64,000 nt of DNA from Pseudomonas sp. RC10 (GTDB taxonomy: Bacteria > Pseudomonadota > Gammaproteobacteria > Pseudomonadales > Pseudomonadaceae). The stretch covers positions 5,909,001 to 5,973,000 of the forward strand of contig NZ_CP151650.1 in the NCBI RefSeq assembly GCF_038397775.1, read 5' to 3'. The position numbers and the translations under genes are program-made. The first letter of the stretch is position 1; each line of letters begins with the position of its first letter. The notes beneath the pieces are model-generated. The model had not been told where the DNA came from, did not search any database, and saw only the letters and a program-made list of their open reading frames with translations. Below, piece after piece: positions 1 to 8,971 of the stretch.

Positions 1-133
1 AAAAACCCAGCGACTCGCCCAGCTACCATGGACTGAAACCTTGTCCGTCGACATCGTTGACACGTCCCGCACCCAAAAAAGATCGCGCATTGTCCGGGAT
101 TCACTCAACGCGCTCAAGCACACAGCATCCCCA

Positions 134-162
134 TAGCCGAGAGCACCGTTGATCCCTATAAT
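134..162 (+). promoter_or_regulatory. candidate smpB promoter (-10 TATAAT)
   Basis: A perfect -10 hexamer TATAAT lies at 157-162. A clear -35 is not visible at the expected distance (around 134-139). Transcription would start near 169, only about three bases before the smpB ATG at 172. No Shine-Dalgarno sequence stands before that ATG, so a leaderless or near-leaderless smpB mRNA is possible. The rest of 1-171 holds no gene I can recognise. Confidence 0.45.
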
Positions 163-171
163 GCGTCGCCT

Positions 172-654
172 ATGGCCAAGCTCAAGAAACACCCCACAGG
201 GACCATCGCGCAGAACAAGAAGGCGCGACACGATTACTTCATCGAACACAAGTTCGAGGCCGGTCTGGTCCTGGCCGGTTGGGAAGTAAAAAGCCTGCGT
301 GCCACCAAGGTGCAGCTGGTAGACAGTTACGTGCTGCTCAAGGACGGTGAGGCATGGCTGATGGGCTGCCATATCACACCGCTGACGACTGCAAGCACCC
401 ACGTCATCGCTGACCCGACACGCACCCGTAAACTGCTGCTCAACAAGCGCGAGCTGGAACGGCTCAATGCCTCCGTCGCGCAAAAAGGCTACACCGCTGT
501 CGCCCTCTCGATTTACTGGAAGGCGCACTTGATCAAGTGCGAAATCGCCTTGGGTAAAGGTAAGAAGGAATACGACAAGCGCGACACCGAGCGTGAACGC
601 GACTCCAATCGCGAGCTGCAACGCGCGGTGCGGAACAAGGGCAAGGAAGAGTGA
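172..654 (+). CDS. smpB: SsrA-binding protein SmpB
   Basis: SmpB binds tmRNA and takes the place of the codon-anticodon stem when tmRNA enters stalled ribosomes, so it is required for trans-translation and peptide tagging. The 160-residue product has the family length. It shows the beta-barrel core with the GWEVKSLR stretch (about residues 36-43), the [11 protein letters not shown] helix (about 89-99) and the basic C-terminal tail ending [14 protein letters not shown] that becomes helical in the decoding centre. The first ATG gives the normal [12 protein letters not shown] terminus. There is no ribosome binding site upstream, which fits a short-leader mRNA. Its RNA partner ssrA lies about 7.7 kb downstream on the same strand, with the lactate locus between them. 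Assignment is firm. Confidence 0.97.
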   Translation: MAKLKKHPTGTIAQNKKARHDYFIEHKFEAGLVLAGWEVKSLRATKVQLVDSYVLLKDGEAWLMGCHITPLTTASTHVIADPTRTRKLLLNKRELERLNASVAQKGYTAVALSIYWKAHLIKCEIALGKGKKEYDKRDTERERDSNRELQRAVRNKGKEE

Positions 655-700
655 GTCTTTCCGGGTGACCCACACAGCCCGGCTGACGTACACGCACCAC

Positions 701-792
701 CTGTAGGAGCGAATTCATTCGCGATTCGTCGGTACAGCCGATACACATCTGTCGCCTGTGCGGCGGTCTCGCGAATAAATTCGCTCCTACAG
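701..792. repeat. REP-like inverted repeat, GAATTCATTCGCGA type
   Basis: Left arm 701-724 (TGTAGGAGCGAATTCATT then CGCGA) and right arm 769-792 form a 24-bp inverted repeat with one mismatch and a 44-bp spacer. The same arm type recurs at 29230-29320, between other genes. The element sits between the 3' ends of the convergent genes smpB and lldR, a usual place for REP doublets in Pseudomonas, where it could also stop transcription or protect mRNA ends. Confidence 0.85.
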
Positions 793-806
793 TGTTATCC
801 GGCGCC

Positions 807-1574
807 TCAAATCCCGTTCCGCCGCTCAGCCCGTGCCGTGCGCTGCACCTGCTGACGCACCTCTTCCAGCACTTCCTGCACGTACAGCAAATGACGGCTC
901 GACACCTCGCGGGCATCGTCCGCTCGACCTTCGATGATCGCCAGGTACAACTCGCGGTGCTGGGTGATCAGCATGTCGCGGGTTTCGGTGCGTTGCTTGT
1001 ACATCCCGCCGATGTTGGTCACGACGTTACGCTTGAGCAGGTCGAACAACCCGCGAATGGTGTGCAGCAAAACAGCATTGTGGCTGGCCTCGGCGATAGC
1101 CAAATGAAAATTCGCATCCGCCGCGCCTTCTTCCGCACGGCTGACTTCATCGACCCGGCTGTAGCAATCCTGCAGCGCATCAAATGCCTCGCGCAGACGC
1201 GTGCGATCAACGTCCGTCGCCCGAACGGCCGCGTAATAAGCGCAAGACGCCTCCAGCGTGTGCCGAAACTCTAGCAAATCACGCTGCGCATCGGTGCTGC
1301 TTTCCAGCAGATGGAGCAGAGGGTCGCTGAACGTTGAACCCAAACTCTCGACGACGTAATTGCCCCCGCCCTGCCGGCTGACCAGCAACCCTTTGGCGGT
1401 GAGCTTCTGAATGGCCTCGCGCAGCGACGGGCGAGACACGCCGAATTGCTCGGCCAACGCGCGTTCGGCAGGCAAACGCCCACCCGCCTTGAGCGTGCCT
1501 TCGAGAATCATTCGTTCGAGTTGCTCGACAATATCGTCAGACAATCGGCGCTGACGCACCTGATCAAAGCCCAT
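807..1574 (-). CDS. lldR: FadR-family GntR regulator of lactate use, LldR
   Basis: LldR represses the lldPDE genes in the absence of lactate. The N-terminal winged helix (SDDIVEQLERMILEGTL, then the recognition region LAEQFGVSRPSLREAIQKL, about residues 11-55) is typical GntR. The C-terminal all-helical FCD domain follows, with His positions in FHLAIAEASHN. I chose the ATG at 1574 (255 residues, start MGFDQVRQRRLSDD) over the upstream ATG at 1631 because GGTGGAG lies about nine bases before it and the extra 19 residues look non-coding. The gene is divergent from lldP, and the 31-base palindrome at 1773-1803 between them fits its operator. The family function is known from other Pseudomonas; specificity here is inferred from context. 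Confidence 0.92.
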   Translation of the reverse strand: MGFDQVRQRRLSDDIVEQLERMILEGTLKAGGRLPAERALAEQFGVSRPSLREAIQKLTAKGLLVSRQGGGNYVVESLGSTFSDPLLHLLESSTDAQRDLLEFRHTLEASCAYYAAVRATDVDRTRLREAFDALQDCYSRVDEVSRAEEGAADANFHLAIAEASHNAVLLHTIRGLFDLLKRNVVTNIGGMYKQRTETRDMLITQHRELYLAIIEGRADDAREVSSRHLLYVQEVLEEVRQQVQRTARAERRNGI

Positions 1575-1772
1575 ACCGCTCACTCCACCTCTCCAGCTGC
1601 CCCCGTCCGACATGCCAGCGGGGGCGCACATTCTCGCCGATTGCAGTCAGACATTCACCCGGCAGATGTCGGAGAAATCACCGTTTCAGGAAAAAACCGG
1701 GATAGCTGCTACAAAAGTTCTACGGTCACAAATTGACACATCAATGCCAAGGCTTTTAACCTAGCGCCAAGA

Positions 1773-1803
1773 CATTGTAAATTGGTATTACCAATTTACA
1801 ATG
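1773..1803. promoter_or_regulatory. LldR operator palindrome
   Basis: A perfect inverted repeat with 15-bp arms (CATTGTAAATTGGTA at 1773-1787, its complement at 1789-1803) and one central base. Its core TTGGTATTACCAA matches the FadR-type operator pattern TNGT-N-ACNA. It lies in the lldR-lldP gap, about 200 bp from each start, and is the obvious binding site for LldR. Confidence 0.85.
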
Positions 1804-1982
1804 CCGACGCATCGGACTGACCTTCGATACGTTGCAAGCCGTTCTGGCGGAGAAGGGCTTGAGCTGGTGAGCTGTGCGATTCGTTCGTCAGCACCGGCAG
1901 GACGACAGTCGTCGCTTGCAGGAGCCGCGCACGTGAGACATGGACACCGGGCCTAATCAAAAAACAACTAGGGGCCTCACAC

Positions 1983-3680
1983 ATGCAAACCTGGCAACAG
2001 CTCTACACACCACTCGGCAGCCTGGGCTTGTCGGCGCTGGTCGCAGTCATTCCGATTGCATTCTTCTTTCTGGCACTGGCCGTCTTCCGGCTCAAAGGGC
2101 ACATCGCGGGCACCATTACCCTGTTGCTGGCTGTGCTGATTGCGATTTTCGGCTTCCAGATGCCCGCAGACATGGCCATCGCTTCGGCGGTCTACGGCTT
2201 TCTGTACGGCCTGTGGCCCATCGCCTGGATCATCATCGCGGCGGTATTCCTCTACAAACTCACCGTTAAAAGCGGCCAATTCGAGATCATTCGCAGTTCG
2301 GTCATGTCGATCACCGACGACCAGCGCTTGCAGGTCTTGCTCATCGGTTTCTGCTTCGGCGCCTTTCTGGAAGGCGCCGCAGGTTTCGGTGCACCTGTAG
2401 CGATCACCGCTGCCTTGCTCGTCGGCCTGGGCCTGAACCCGCTGTATGCAGCGGGCCTTTGCCTGATCGCCAACACGGCGCCCGTGGCTTTTGGCGCGTT
2501 GGGGATTCCGATCATCGTAGCGGGCCAAGTCTCGGGCATTGACGCGTTCAAGATCGGCGCCATGGCAGGCCGTCAATTGCCGTTGCTGTCGGTGTTCGTA
2601 CCGTTCTGGTTGATGTTCATGATGGACGGCGTCAAAGGCGTGAAGGAAACCTGGCCAGCAGCACTGGTGGCAGGCGGCAGCTTCGCGGTCACTCAGTACC
2701 TGACGTCCAACTTCATCGGCCCTGAACTGCCGGACATCACCTCGGCGCTGGTCAGCCTGGTCGCCCTGACGTTCTTCCTCAAAATCTGGCAACCGGCCCA
2801 CGCCAGTGATGCGCAAGTCGCCAGCACAGCCGGCGGCGCAGCGGTGATGAGCGGCGGCCCCGGCGGTTTCGGTCAGCCACGCACGACCCGCAAATCCCCT
2901 TACTCAGTCGGCACGATTTTCAAGGCGTGGTCTCCGTTCCTGATCCTGACCGTGGTCGTGACGATCTGGACACTCAAACCCTTCAAGGCACTCTTCGCCG
3001 CTGGCGGCGCGCTGCAAGCGTTGACCATGAACTTCCCGGTTCCGCACCTGGACCAACTGGTCATGAAGATGGCGCCTATTGTGGCAAACCCGACCGCCAT
3101 GCCCGCCGTGTACAAGTTCGATTTGCTGGCGGCATCCGGCAGCGCGATTCTGATTTCCGCGATTCTGGCGATGATCGTCCTGCGCATCGGCGTTCAAACT
3201 GGTCTGACCACTTTTAAAGAAACGCTGATCGAACTGCGCTGGGCCATCGTCTCCATCGGCATGGTGCTGGCGTTCGCCTTCGTCATGAACTACTCCGGCA
3301 TGTCGACGACCTTGGCGCTGGTGTTGGCCGCCACAGGCTCCGCGTTCCCGTTCTTCTCGCCGTTCCTCGGCTGGCTTGGCGTGTTCCTGACCGGCTCCGA
3401 CACCTCGTCCAACGCACTGTTTGGCTCACTGCAAGCCACCACCGCGCACCAAGTTGGCGTGAGTGACGTGCTGATGGTGGCCGCGAACTCCAGCGGTGGC
3501 GTGACCGGGAAGATGATCTCCCCGCAATCCATCGCCGTGGCGTGTGCGGCAACCGGGCTGGTGGGCAAGGAATCGGATCTGTTCCGTTTCACCCTCAAGC
3601 ACAGCCTGTTCTTCGCTGCCATCGTCGGCTGCATCACGTACGCTCAGGCTTACTGGTTCACAGGCATGCTCGTTCATTAA
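1983..3680 (+). CDS. lldP: L-lactate permease
   Basis: An integral inner-membrane proton symporter that imports lactate (and often glycolate). The 565-residue product has the family length and about 12-14 hydrophobic segments. It carries LctP-family signatures: the [19 protein letters not shown] loop (about residues 120-138), [10 protein letters not shown], and near the C terminus [14 protein letters not shown] and [15 protein letters not shown]. The ATG at 1983 is preceded by AGGGGC, a weak ribosome binding site. It is the first gene of the lactate operon, followed by lldD 69 bp later, and is probably controlled through the palindrome at 1773-1803. Confidence 0.97.
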   Translation: MQTWQQLYTPLGSLGLSALVAVIPIAFFFLALAVFRLKGHIAGTITLLLAVLIAIFGFQMPADMAIASAVYGFLYGLWPIAWIIIAAVFLYKLTVKSGQFEIIRSSVMSITDDQRLQVLLIGFCFGAFLEGAAGFGAPVAITAALLVGLGLNPLYAAGLCLIANTAPVAFGALGIPIIVAGQVSGIDAFKIGAMAGRQLPLLSVFVPFWLMFMMDGVKGVKETWPAALVAGGSFAVTQYLTSNFIGPELPDITSALVSLVALTFFLKIWQPAHASDAQVASTAGGAAVMSGGPGGFGQPRTTRKSPYSVGTIFKAWSPFLILTVVVTIWTLKPFKALFAAGGALQALTMNFPVPHLDQLVMKMAPIVANPTAMPAVYKFDLLAASGSAILISAILAMIVLRIGVQTGLTTFKETLIELRWAIVSIGMVLAFAFVMNYSGMSTTLALVLAATGSAFPFFSPFLGWLGVFLTGSDTSSNALFGSLQATTAHQVGVSDVLMVAANSSGGVTGKMISPQSIAVACAATGLVGKESDLFRFTLKHSLFFAAIVGCITYAQAYWFTGMLVH

Positions 3681-3749
3681 CGAAGAAAGCGCCGGGCGTG
3701 GAGGCTCACGCCCGGTTGCAGTTCCGCTCACTCAACGTTGCGAGACACC

Positions 3750-4898
3750 ATGATCATTTCTGCCGCTACTGATTATCGCGCCGCTGCCCAGCGCAAGCTG
3801 CCGCCCTTCCTGTTTCACTACGCCGACGGTGGGGCCTACGCCGAACACACCCTGCGGCACAACGTTTCGGACCTCGCGAGCATCGCACTGCGTCAGCGCG
3901 TGCTGAAAAACATGTCCGAACTGAGCCTGCAAACCACTCTGTTCAACGAAACCCTGAGCATGCCAGTGGTGCTGGCACCGATCGGCCTCTGTGGCATGTA
4001 TGCCCGTCGCGGCGAGGTCCAGGCCGCACGTGCCGCTGCCGCCAAAGGCATCCCGTTTACGATGTCCACCGTGTCACTGTGCCCGATCGAAGAGGTCGCC
4101 CCGGCCATCGACCGCCCCATGTGGTTTCAGCTTTATGTATTGAAAGACCGGGGCTTCATGCGCAATGCCCTTGAGCGCGCCAAGGCCGCCGGGGTCAAGA
4201 CGCTGGTGTTCACAGTGGACATGCCCGTCCCCGGCGCCCGCTACCGCGACCTGCATTCCGGCATGAGCGGCAAGAGCGGCCCGATCCGCCGCGTGCTGCA
4301 AGCCATGACTCACCCGCAATGGGCGTGGGACGTTGGCGTCAACGGCCGCCCTCACGACTTGGGCAACGTTTCAGCCTATCGCGGCAACCCCACCGGCCTC
4401 ACCGACTACATCGCCTGGCTGGGCAATAACTTCGACCCGTCCATTTCGTGGAAAGACCTGGAATGGATTCGCGAATTCTGGGACGGCCCGATGATCATCA
4501 AAGGCATTCTCGACCCCGAAGACGCCCGCGACGCCGTGAAATTCGGCGCCGACGGCATCGTCGTCTCGAACCACGGAGGCCGCCAGCTCGACGGCGTGCT
4601 TTCCAGCGCCCGCGCCTTGCCTGCCATTGCCGACGCGGTGAAAGGCGAGATCAAGATCCTCGCCGACTCCGGCATCCGCAGCGGTCTCGACGTGGTGCGC
4701 ATGATCGCCCTTGGCGCCGACACTGTGCTGATCGGTCGCGCCTTCCTCTATGCCCTCGCCACTCACGGTGAGGCGGGCGTGAAGCACCTGCTCGACCTGT
4801 TCGAAAAAGAGATGCGTGTCGCGATGGTGCTGACCGGCGCCAAATCCATCAGTGAAATCACCCGCGAGTCCCTCGTGCGTGAATCGCTGATTTCGTAA
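3750..4898 (+). CDS. lldD: L-lactate dehydrogenase (quinone), FMN-dependent
   Basis: LldD oxidises L-lactate to pyruvate and passes electrons to the quinone pool at the inner membrane. The product (382 residues) starts [20 protein letters not shown], closely like E. coli LldD, which supports the ATG at 3750 over a TTG four codons upstream. FMN-dependent alpha-hydroxyacid dehydrogenase signatures include [11 protein letters not shown] near residues 22-32, and [10 protein letters not shown] with the catalytic histidine and substrate-binding arginine. It is the second gene of the operon, downstream of the permease and 63 bp before the D-lactate enzyme. Confidence 0.97.
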   Translation: MIISAATDYRAAAQRKLPPFLFHYADGGAYAEHTLRHNVSDLASIALRQRVLKNMSELSLQTTLFNETLSMPVVLAPIGLCGMYARRGEVQAARAAAAKGIPFTMSTVSLCPIEEVAPAIDRPMWFQLYVLKDRGFMRNALERAKAAGVKTLVFTVDMPVPGARYRDLHSGMSGKSGPIRRVLQAMTHPQWAWDVGVNGRPHDLGNVSAYRGNPTGLTDYIAWLGNNFDPSISWKDLEWIREFWDGPMIIKGILDPEDARDAVKFGADGIVVSNHGGRQLDGVLSSARALPAIADAVKGEIKILADSGIRSGLDVVRMIALGADTVLIGRAFLYALATHGEAGVKHLLDLFEKEMRVAMVLTGAKSISEITRESLVRESLIS

Positions 4899-4961
4899 GT
4901 TTCGACCCATACAGCCCACGCACGCGGCGCGTCAGACGTCGCGGCAGATGAGGAAGACCGC

Positions 4962-7772
4962 ATGAGCCTCCCCGCCTCCTTCCTGGCCGATGTGAAGCGC
5001 CTGATCCCTGCCGGACGCCGGTTCGACGACCCGCTGTCGACGCTGGCCTTCGGCACCGACGCCAGCTTTTATCGGCTGATTCCCAAGCTGGTCATCCGCG
5101 TCGAGTCCGAAGACGAAGTCGTGACACTGCTCAAGCTCGCGCAGGTCGACCGAGTTCCTGTCACCTTTCGCGCAGCAGGCACGAGCCTGTCGGGTCAGGC
5201 CATCAGCGACTCCGTCTTACTGGTGCTCGGCGATAACTGGAACGGCCGGGAAATCCGCGGTCGAGGGGAGCAGATTCGCCTGCAACCGGGCGTAATCGGC
5301 GCGCAAGCCAACGCCTGGCTGACGCCGTTCGGGCGCAAGATCGGTCCGGACCCAGCCTCGATCAACGCCGCCAAAATCGGCGGCATCGTCGCGAACAATT
5401 CCAGCGGCATGTGCTGCGGCACCGCGCAAAACACCTATCACACGCTGGCCGGGATTCGTCTGGTGCTGGCGGATGGCACGCGTATCGACACCGAAGACCC
5501 GCAGAGCATCGCGGCCTTCCGCGCCAGCCACGGCGACCTGCTGGAACGCCTCGCAGAACTGGGCCGCGAGACCCGCGCCAACACTGAATTGGCCGCCAGG
5601 ATTCGCCACAAATACCGCCTGAAAAACACCACCGGCTTATCGCTTAACGCTCTGGTCGATTTCGAGGAGCCACTGGATATTCTGAGCCACCTGCTGGTCG
5701 GTTCCGAAGGCACGCTGGGGTTCATCAGCGCGGTCACCTACGACACCGTGCCCGATCACCCGAACAAAGCCTCGGCGCTGATTGTGTTTCCGGATGTGGA
5801 AACCTGCTGCAACGCCGTGACGGTCCTGAAAACCCAGCCAGTGTCCGCCGTCGAATTGCTCGACCGACGCAGCATGCGCTCAGTGCAAAACAAACCGGGG
5901 ATGCCGCCGTTCGTGCGCGAGCTGTCGGAAAACGCCTGCGCCTTGCTCATCGAAGCCCGGACCGCGACACAGCCTCTGCTGCACGAACAACTGGCGCAGA
6001 TCATGGCGTCCATCGCTCATTTCCCGGTCGAGAAGCAGGTCGATTTCACCGAAGACCCTGTCGAAAACGCCCGGCTGTGGGCGATCCGCAAAGACACGTT
6101 TCCTGCCGTCGGCGCCGTGCGTGAAACCGGCACCACCGTGATCATCGAGGACGTGACCTTCCCCGTCGAGCAACTGGCCATTGGCGTGCGTCGGCTGATC
6201 GAGTTGTTCGACAAACACCATTACGACGAGGCGATCCTCTTCGGCCATGCGCTGGAGGGCAACCTGCATTTTGTCTTCACCCAAGGTTTCAACGACCCTC
6301 AGGAAGTGGCCCGTTATTCGGCGTTCATGGACGACGTCACGCAACTCGTTGCCGTCGAATTCAACGGCTCGCTCAAGGCCGAACACGGCACTGGGCGCAA
6401 CATGGCGCCCTTCGTCGAGCTGGAGTGGGGCAGCGACGCCTACCAATTGATGTGGCAACTCAAACGGCTGCTCGACCCTAACGGCATTCTCAACCCGGAC
6501 GTCGTGCTCAGCGAAGACCCGCAGATTCACCTCAAGCACCTCAAGCCCATGCCCGCTGCCGATGAAATCGTCGACAAATGCATCGAGTGCGGCTTCTGCG
6601 AACCGGTCTGTCCGTCCAAAGGACTGACCCTCAGCCCGCGCCAGCGCATCGTCATGTGGCGCGACATTCAGGCAAAAAAACGCGCAGGCACCGACACCAC
6701 CGAATTGGAGCGCGATTACCACTACCAAGGCATCGACACCTGCGCCGCGACCGGCTTGTGCGCGCAACGTTGCCCGGTGGGCATTAACACTGGCGAGCTG
6801 GTGAAAAAGTTGCGAGCCCAAGAAGCGACTCACGGCAAAACCGCTGGCTGGCTGGCCGAGCACTTCACCACCGCACTGAAGGGCGCACGCTTCACGCTGC
6901 ATGCTGCCAACGGGGCGCGCATGCTGCTGGGGGCGCCACGGCTGGCGAAAGTTTCTGCCGCGCTGACCAAGGCGTCGTCGGGTCGCGTCCCGCAATGGAC
7001 CCCCGCCATGCCGCAGCCGGAAAACGCCATTCGCTTCACCCCGCCCGTGGAAGATCAGCGCCCTCGCGTGGTGTACCTCGCCGCCTGTGTCTCCCGCGTC
7101 ATGGGCCCTGCCGCAACCGACCACGAGCAAATGTCGCTGATGGACAAAACACGCGGTCTGCTGGAGAAAGCGGGCTACCAAGTGATCTTCCCGGACGATC
7201 AGGACAGCCTCTGCTGTGGGCAGCCGTTCGCGTCGAAAGGTTATCCCGACCAAGCCGAAGAGAAGCGCCAACAACTGCTCGCCGCGCTGACCAAAGCCAG
7301 CCGTGGCGGCCTCGACCCCATCTATTGCGACACCAGCCCATGCACACTAAGGCTGGTCCAAGATCTGAAAGACACCCGGCTCGACCTCTACGACCCCGTG
7401 CGCTTCATCCGCACGCACCTGCTCGACAAACTGGAATTCACGCCGCAACAGGAAGCCATCGCCGTCCACGTCACCTGCAGCACTCAACACCTGGGAGAGA
7501 GCCACGCGCTGATCGAACTCGCCCGCCTTTGCAGCGTCAACGTGGTCATCCCTGAAGGCATCCACTGCTGCGGGTTTGCGGGTGACAAAGGCTTCACCAC
7601 ACCTGAGCTCAACGCCCACTCGCTACGCACCCTGAAAGACGCGGTTCAGTACTGCACCGAAGGCATCTCAACCAGCCGCACCTGCGAGATCGGCCTCTCG
7701 CAGCATGGCGGGATCGACTACCACGGTCTGGTCTACCTCGTGGATCGCGTCACCCGACCAAGAACCGCTTGA
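4962..7772 (+). CDS. lldE: FAD- and 4Fe-4S-containing D-lactate dehydrogenase (LldE/Dld-II type)
   Basis: A large membrane-associated oxidoreductase that most likely oxidises D-lactate to pyruvate. The 936 residues hold an N-terminal FAD-binding PCMH domain (VTFRAAGTSLSGQAI, about 66-80), an FAD-oxidase C-terminal domain (LKAEHGTGRNMAPFVELEWG near 475), a ferredoxin-like segment with C540-x2-C543-x2-C546-x3-CP and C594/C600/C604, and two C-terminal CCG repeats (C751-C752-G and C869-C870-G) of the heterodisulfide reductase type. Third gene of the lld operon, so L- and D-lactate use are coupled. In other Pseudomonas this gene is called lldE or dld2. A broader 2-hydroxyacid substrate range is possible. 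Confidence 0.9.
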   Translation: MSLPASFLADVKRLIPAGRRFDDPLSTLAFGTDASFYRLIPKLVIRVESEDEVVTLLKLAQVDRVPVTFRAAGTSLSGQAISDSVLLVLGDNWNGREIRGRGEQIRLQPGVIGAQANAWLTPFGRKIGPDPASINAAKIGGIVANNSSGMCCGTAQNTYHTLAGIRLVLADGTRIDTEDPQSIAAFRASHGDLLERLAELGRETRANTELAARIRHKYRLKNTTGLSLNALVDFEEPLDILSHLLVGSEGTLGFISAVTYDTVPDHPNKASALIVFPDVETCCNAVTVLKTQPVSAVELLDRRSMRSVQNKPGMPPFVRELSENACALLIEARTATQPLLHEQLAQIMASIAHFPVEKQVDFTEDPVENARLWAIRKDTFPAVGAVRETGTTVIIEDVTFPVEQLAIGVRRLIELFDKHHYDEAILFGHALEGNLHFVFTQGFNDPQEVARYSAFMDDVTQLVAVEFNGSLKAEHGTGRNMAPFVELEWGSDAYQLMWQLKRLLDPNGILNPDVVLSEDPQIHLKHLKPMPAADEIVDKCIECGFCEPVCPSKGLTLSPRQRIVMWRDIQAKKRAGTDTTELERDYHYQGIDTCAATGLCAQRCPVGINTGELVKKLRAQEATHGKTAGWLAEHFTTALKGARFTLHAANGARMLLGAPRLAKVSAALTKASSGRVPQWTPAMPQPENAIRFTPPVEDQRPRVVYLAACVSRVMGPAATDHEQMSLMDKTRGLLEKAGYQVIFPDDQDSLCCGQPFASKGYPDQAEEKRQQLLAALTKASRGGLDPIYCDTSPCTLRLVQDLKDTRLDLYDPVRFIRTHLLDKLEFTPQQEAIAVHVTCSTQHLGESHALIELARLCSVNVVIPEGIHCCGFAGDKGFTTPELNAHSLRTLKDAVQYCTEGISTSRTCEIGLSQHGGIDYHGLVYLVDRVTRPRTA

Positions 7773-7779
7773 TGCACAC

Positions 7780-7804
7780 AAATGGGGCGACGTTCGCCCC
7801 ATTT
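7780..7804 (+). terminator. hairpin terminator of the lld operon
   Basis: A perfect 11-bp stem (AAATGGGGCGA / TCGCCCCATTT) with a CGT loop begins seven bases after the lldE stop. Only a short T run (the end of the stem) follows, so termination may be partial. Confidence 0.6.
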
Positions 7805-7981
7805 CGCTGAAACATGTTGCAACATGGCTTTTTCCCAGCATTCGCAAAATAAATAGAACCCCTGCGTTGACCGACAGTCCATCTCTTTAAGCGCCACACA
7901 CGACAGGCGCTTATTCCTCCATCTCGGAGATCGGCCCCGATTGAGCGGCCACACCGAGTCAACAGGCTCAAGGAGATACAC

Positions 7982-8272
7982 ATGAAGCGCACAGCACTGA
8001 CTGGTCTGTTTCTTACCGCTGCACTGTTGGGTTCCCCGGTATTCGCTGCCGACGACCTGTGTGGCGCCAACCTGCAAACGCTGAAGGATGCTCATACATC
8101 CACGAGCACCAACATGAGCGCAGACACCAAAGACGAACTGGAAAAAACCTTGACCGCTGCCACCGCTGCGCAAAAAGCCGGTGATGACAAGAAGTGCATC
8201 GAGCTCACCACAAAAGAAATCACCACCCTCAAAACCGGCGGCGACGGCTCCGACGGCGGCAACGCCAAGTAA
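7982..8272 (+). CDS. small exported protein, paralogue of 28932-29204
   Basis: A 96-residue protein of unknown function. Residues 1-22 form a signal peptide (MKRTALTGLFLTAALLGSPVFA, cleavage after AFA-like PVFA), so the mature protein is periplasmic or secreted. The mature part is a predicted helical pair with two cysteines (C27 and C70 or near) separated by about 43 residues, then a GGDGSDGG tail. AAGGAG lies seven bases before the ATG. The product at 28932-29204 has the same layout and matching residues (C-x2-NL near the first Cys, DA, D-x-T/TT, a C-x-L/V-T motif at the second Cys). The gene stands alone between the lld operon and ssrA. I do not recognise a named family. Confidence 0.85.
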   Translation: MKRTALTGLFLTAALLGSPVFAADDLCGANLQTLKDAHTSTSTNMSADTKDELEKTLTAATAAQKAGDDKKCIELTTKEITTLKTGGDGSDGGNAK

Positions 8273-8393
8273 GGCGCTACGAGCACTGCAGCCAGCCTTT
8301 GGGCTGGCGTGGTGACGCGGCTTGAGGCCCGGAGTCGACGTATCCCATTGATTCGGGTACACTCCGCAGCCTGACTGCTAGAGCAGCAGAATT

Positions 8394-8785
8394 GGGGCCG
8401 ATTAGGATTCGACGCCGGTGATGAAACTCTAGGGGCATGCCGACTTGGTAACAGAAGTCGTAAATCCACTGTTGCAACTTTCTATAGTTGCCAATGACGA
8501 AACCTACGGGGAACAAGCTCTCGCTGCGTAAGCGGCGCTAGCCTTCCTTCTGGTAGCTTCGGCTCCAGCAATCATCAGGGGATGCCTGTAAACCCAAAAT
8601 GATTGTCATACAGAACAGGATCGCCGTGCAGTACGCTGTGGACGAATCGGCTAAAACTTACACAGCTCGCCCAAAGCACCCTGCCCGTCGGGTCGCTGAG
8701 GGTTAACTTAATAGACACGGCTAAGCATGTAGGCCCGAAAGCGGAGTACTGGCGGACGGGGGTTCAAATCCCCCCGGCTCCACCA
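8394..8785 (+). ncRNA. ssrA: transfer-messenger RNA (tmRNA)
   Basis: The 5' end GGGGCCGATT and the 3' end CGGCTCCACCA pair as a seven-base acceptor stem with encoded CCA. The T arm GGGGTTCAAATCCCC-like segment precedes the 3' end. The resume codon GCC at 8490 opens a tag frame reading ANDETYGEQALAA and stopping at TAA 8529-8531. With the alanine carried by the charged tmRNA this makes the usual hydrophobic ALAA degradation signal. tmRNA rescues stalled ribosomes with SmpB. The 3' end is the insertion site of the island that follows. The promoter is not obvious. Confidence 0.97.
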
Positions 8786-8848
8786 AATCTGACAGAGAAG
8801 ACGTCTTAGGACGTCTTTTTTTGTGTCTGCGATCCAGTAAATACGCGG
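8763..8848 (+). repeat. island left end (attL candidate): ssrA 3' end, terminator and flank
   Basis: This 86-bp stretch (T-arm end of ssrA, CCA, terminator, then GTGTCTGCG and AGTAAATACGCGG) resembles 21813-21891, which reads TTCAA, CCCCGGC, CCAAAT, AGAGAA, a different but same-shaped terminator, TTTTTTGTGTCTG and AGTGAATGCGCGG in the same order. The likeness is interrupted and imperfect. The tmRNA 3' end is a known target of tyrosine recombinases, and an integrase gene lies 124 bp downstream. Confidence 0.55.
8798..8822 (+). terminator. ssrA terminator
   Basis: Stem AAGACGTC / GACGTCTT with loop TTAG, followed by a seven-base T run. It begins 12 bases after the tmRNA CCA end. Confidence 0.9.
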
Positions 8849-8971
8849 CCTCCAGCGCTTTTGCGGTCTTTTGAGAGTTTTTGAGTTCCAGCCGTCCGGG
8901 TATTCCAGGCGGTATTCCACCTCACCCGGTGATAATCTTTGGAACACCGAGTCAGTGCTGAGGAGAATCTC

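Noticed and set aside
5880..7274. Long open frame on the minus strand (464 codons)
   Set aside because: It is the mirror frame of lldE, which has clear FAD and Fe-S motifs; the minus-strand product is His/Arg/Gly-rich with no family features.
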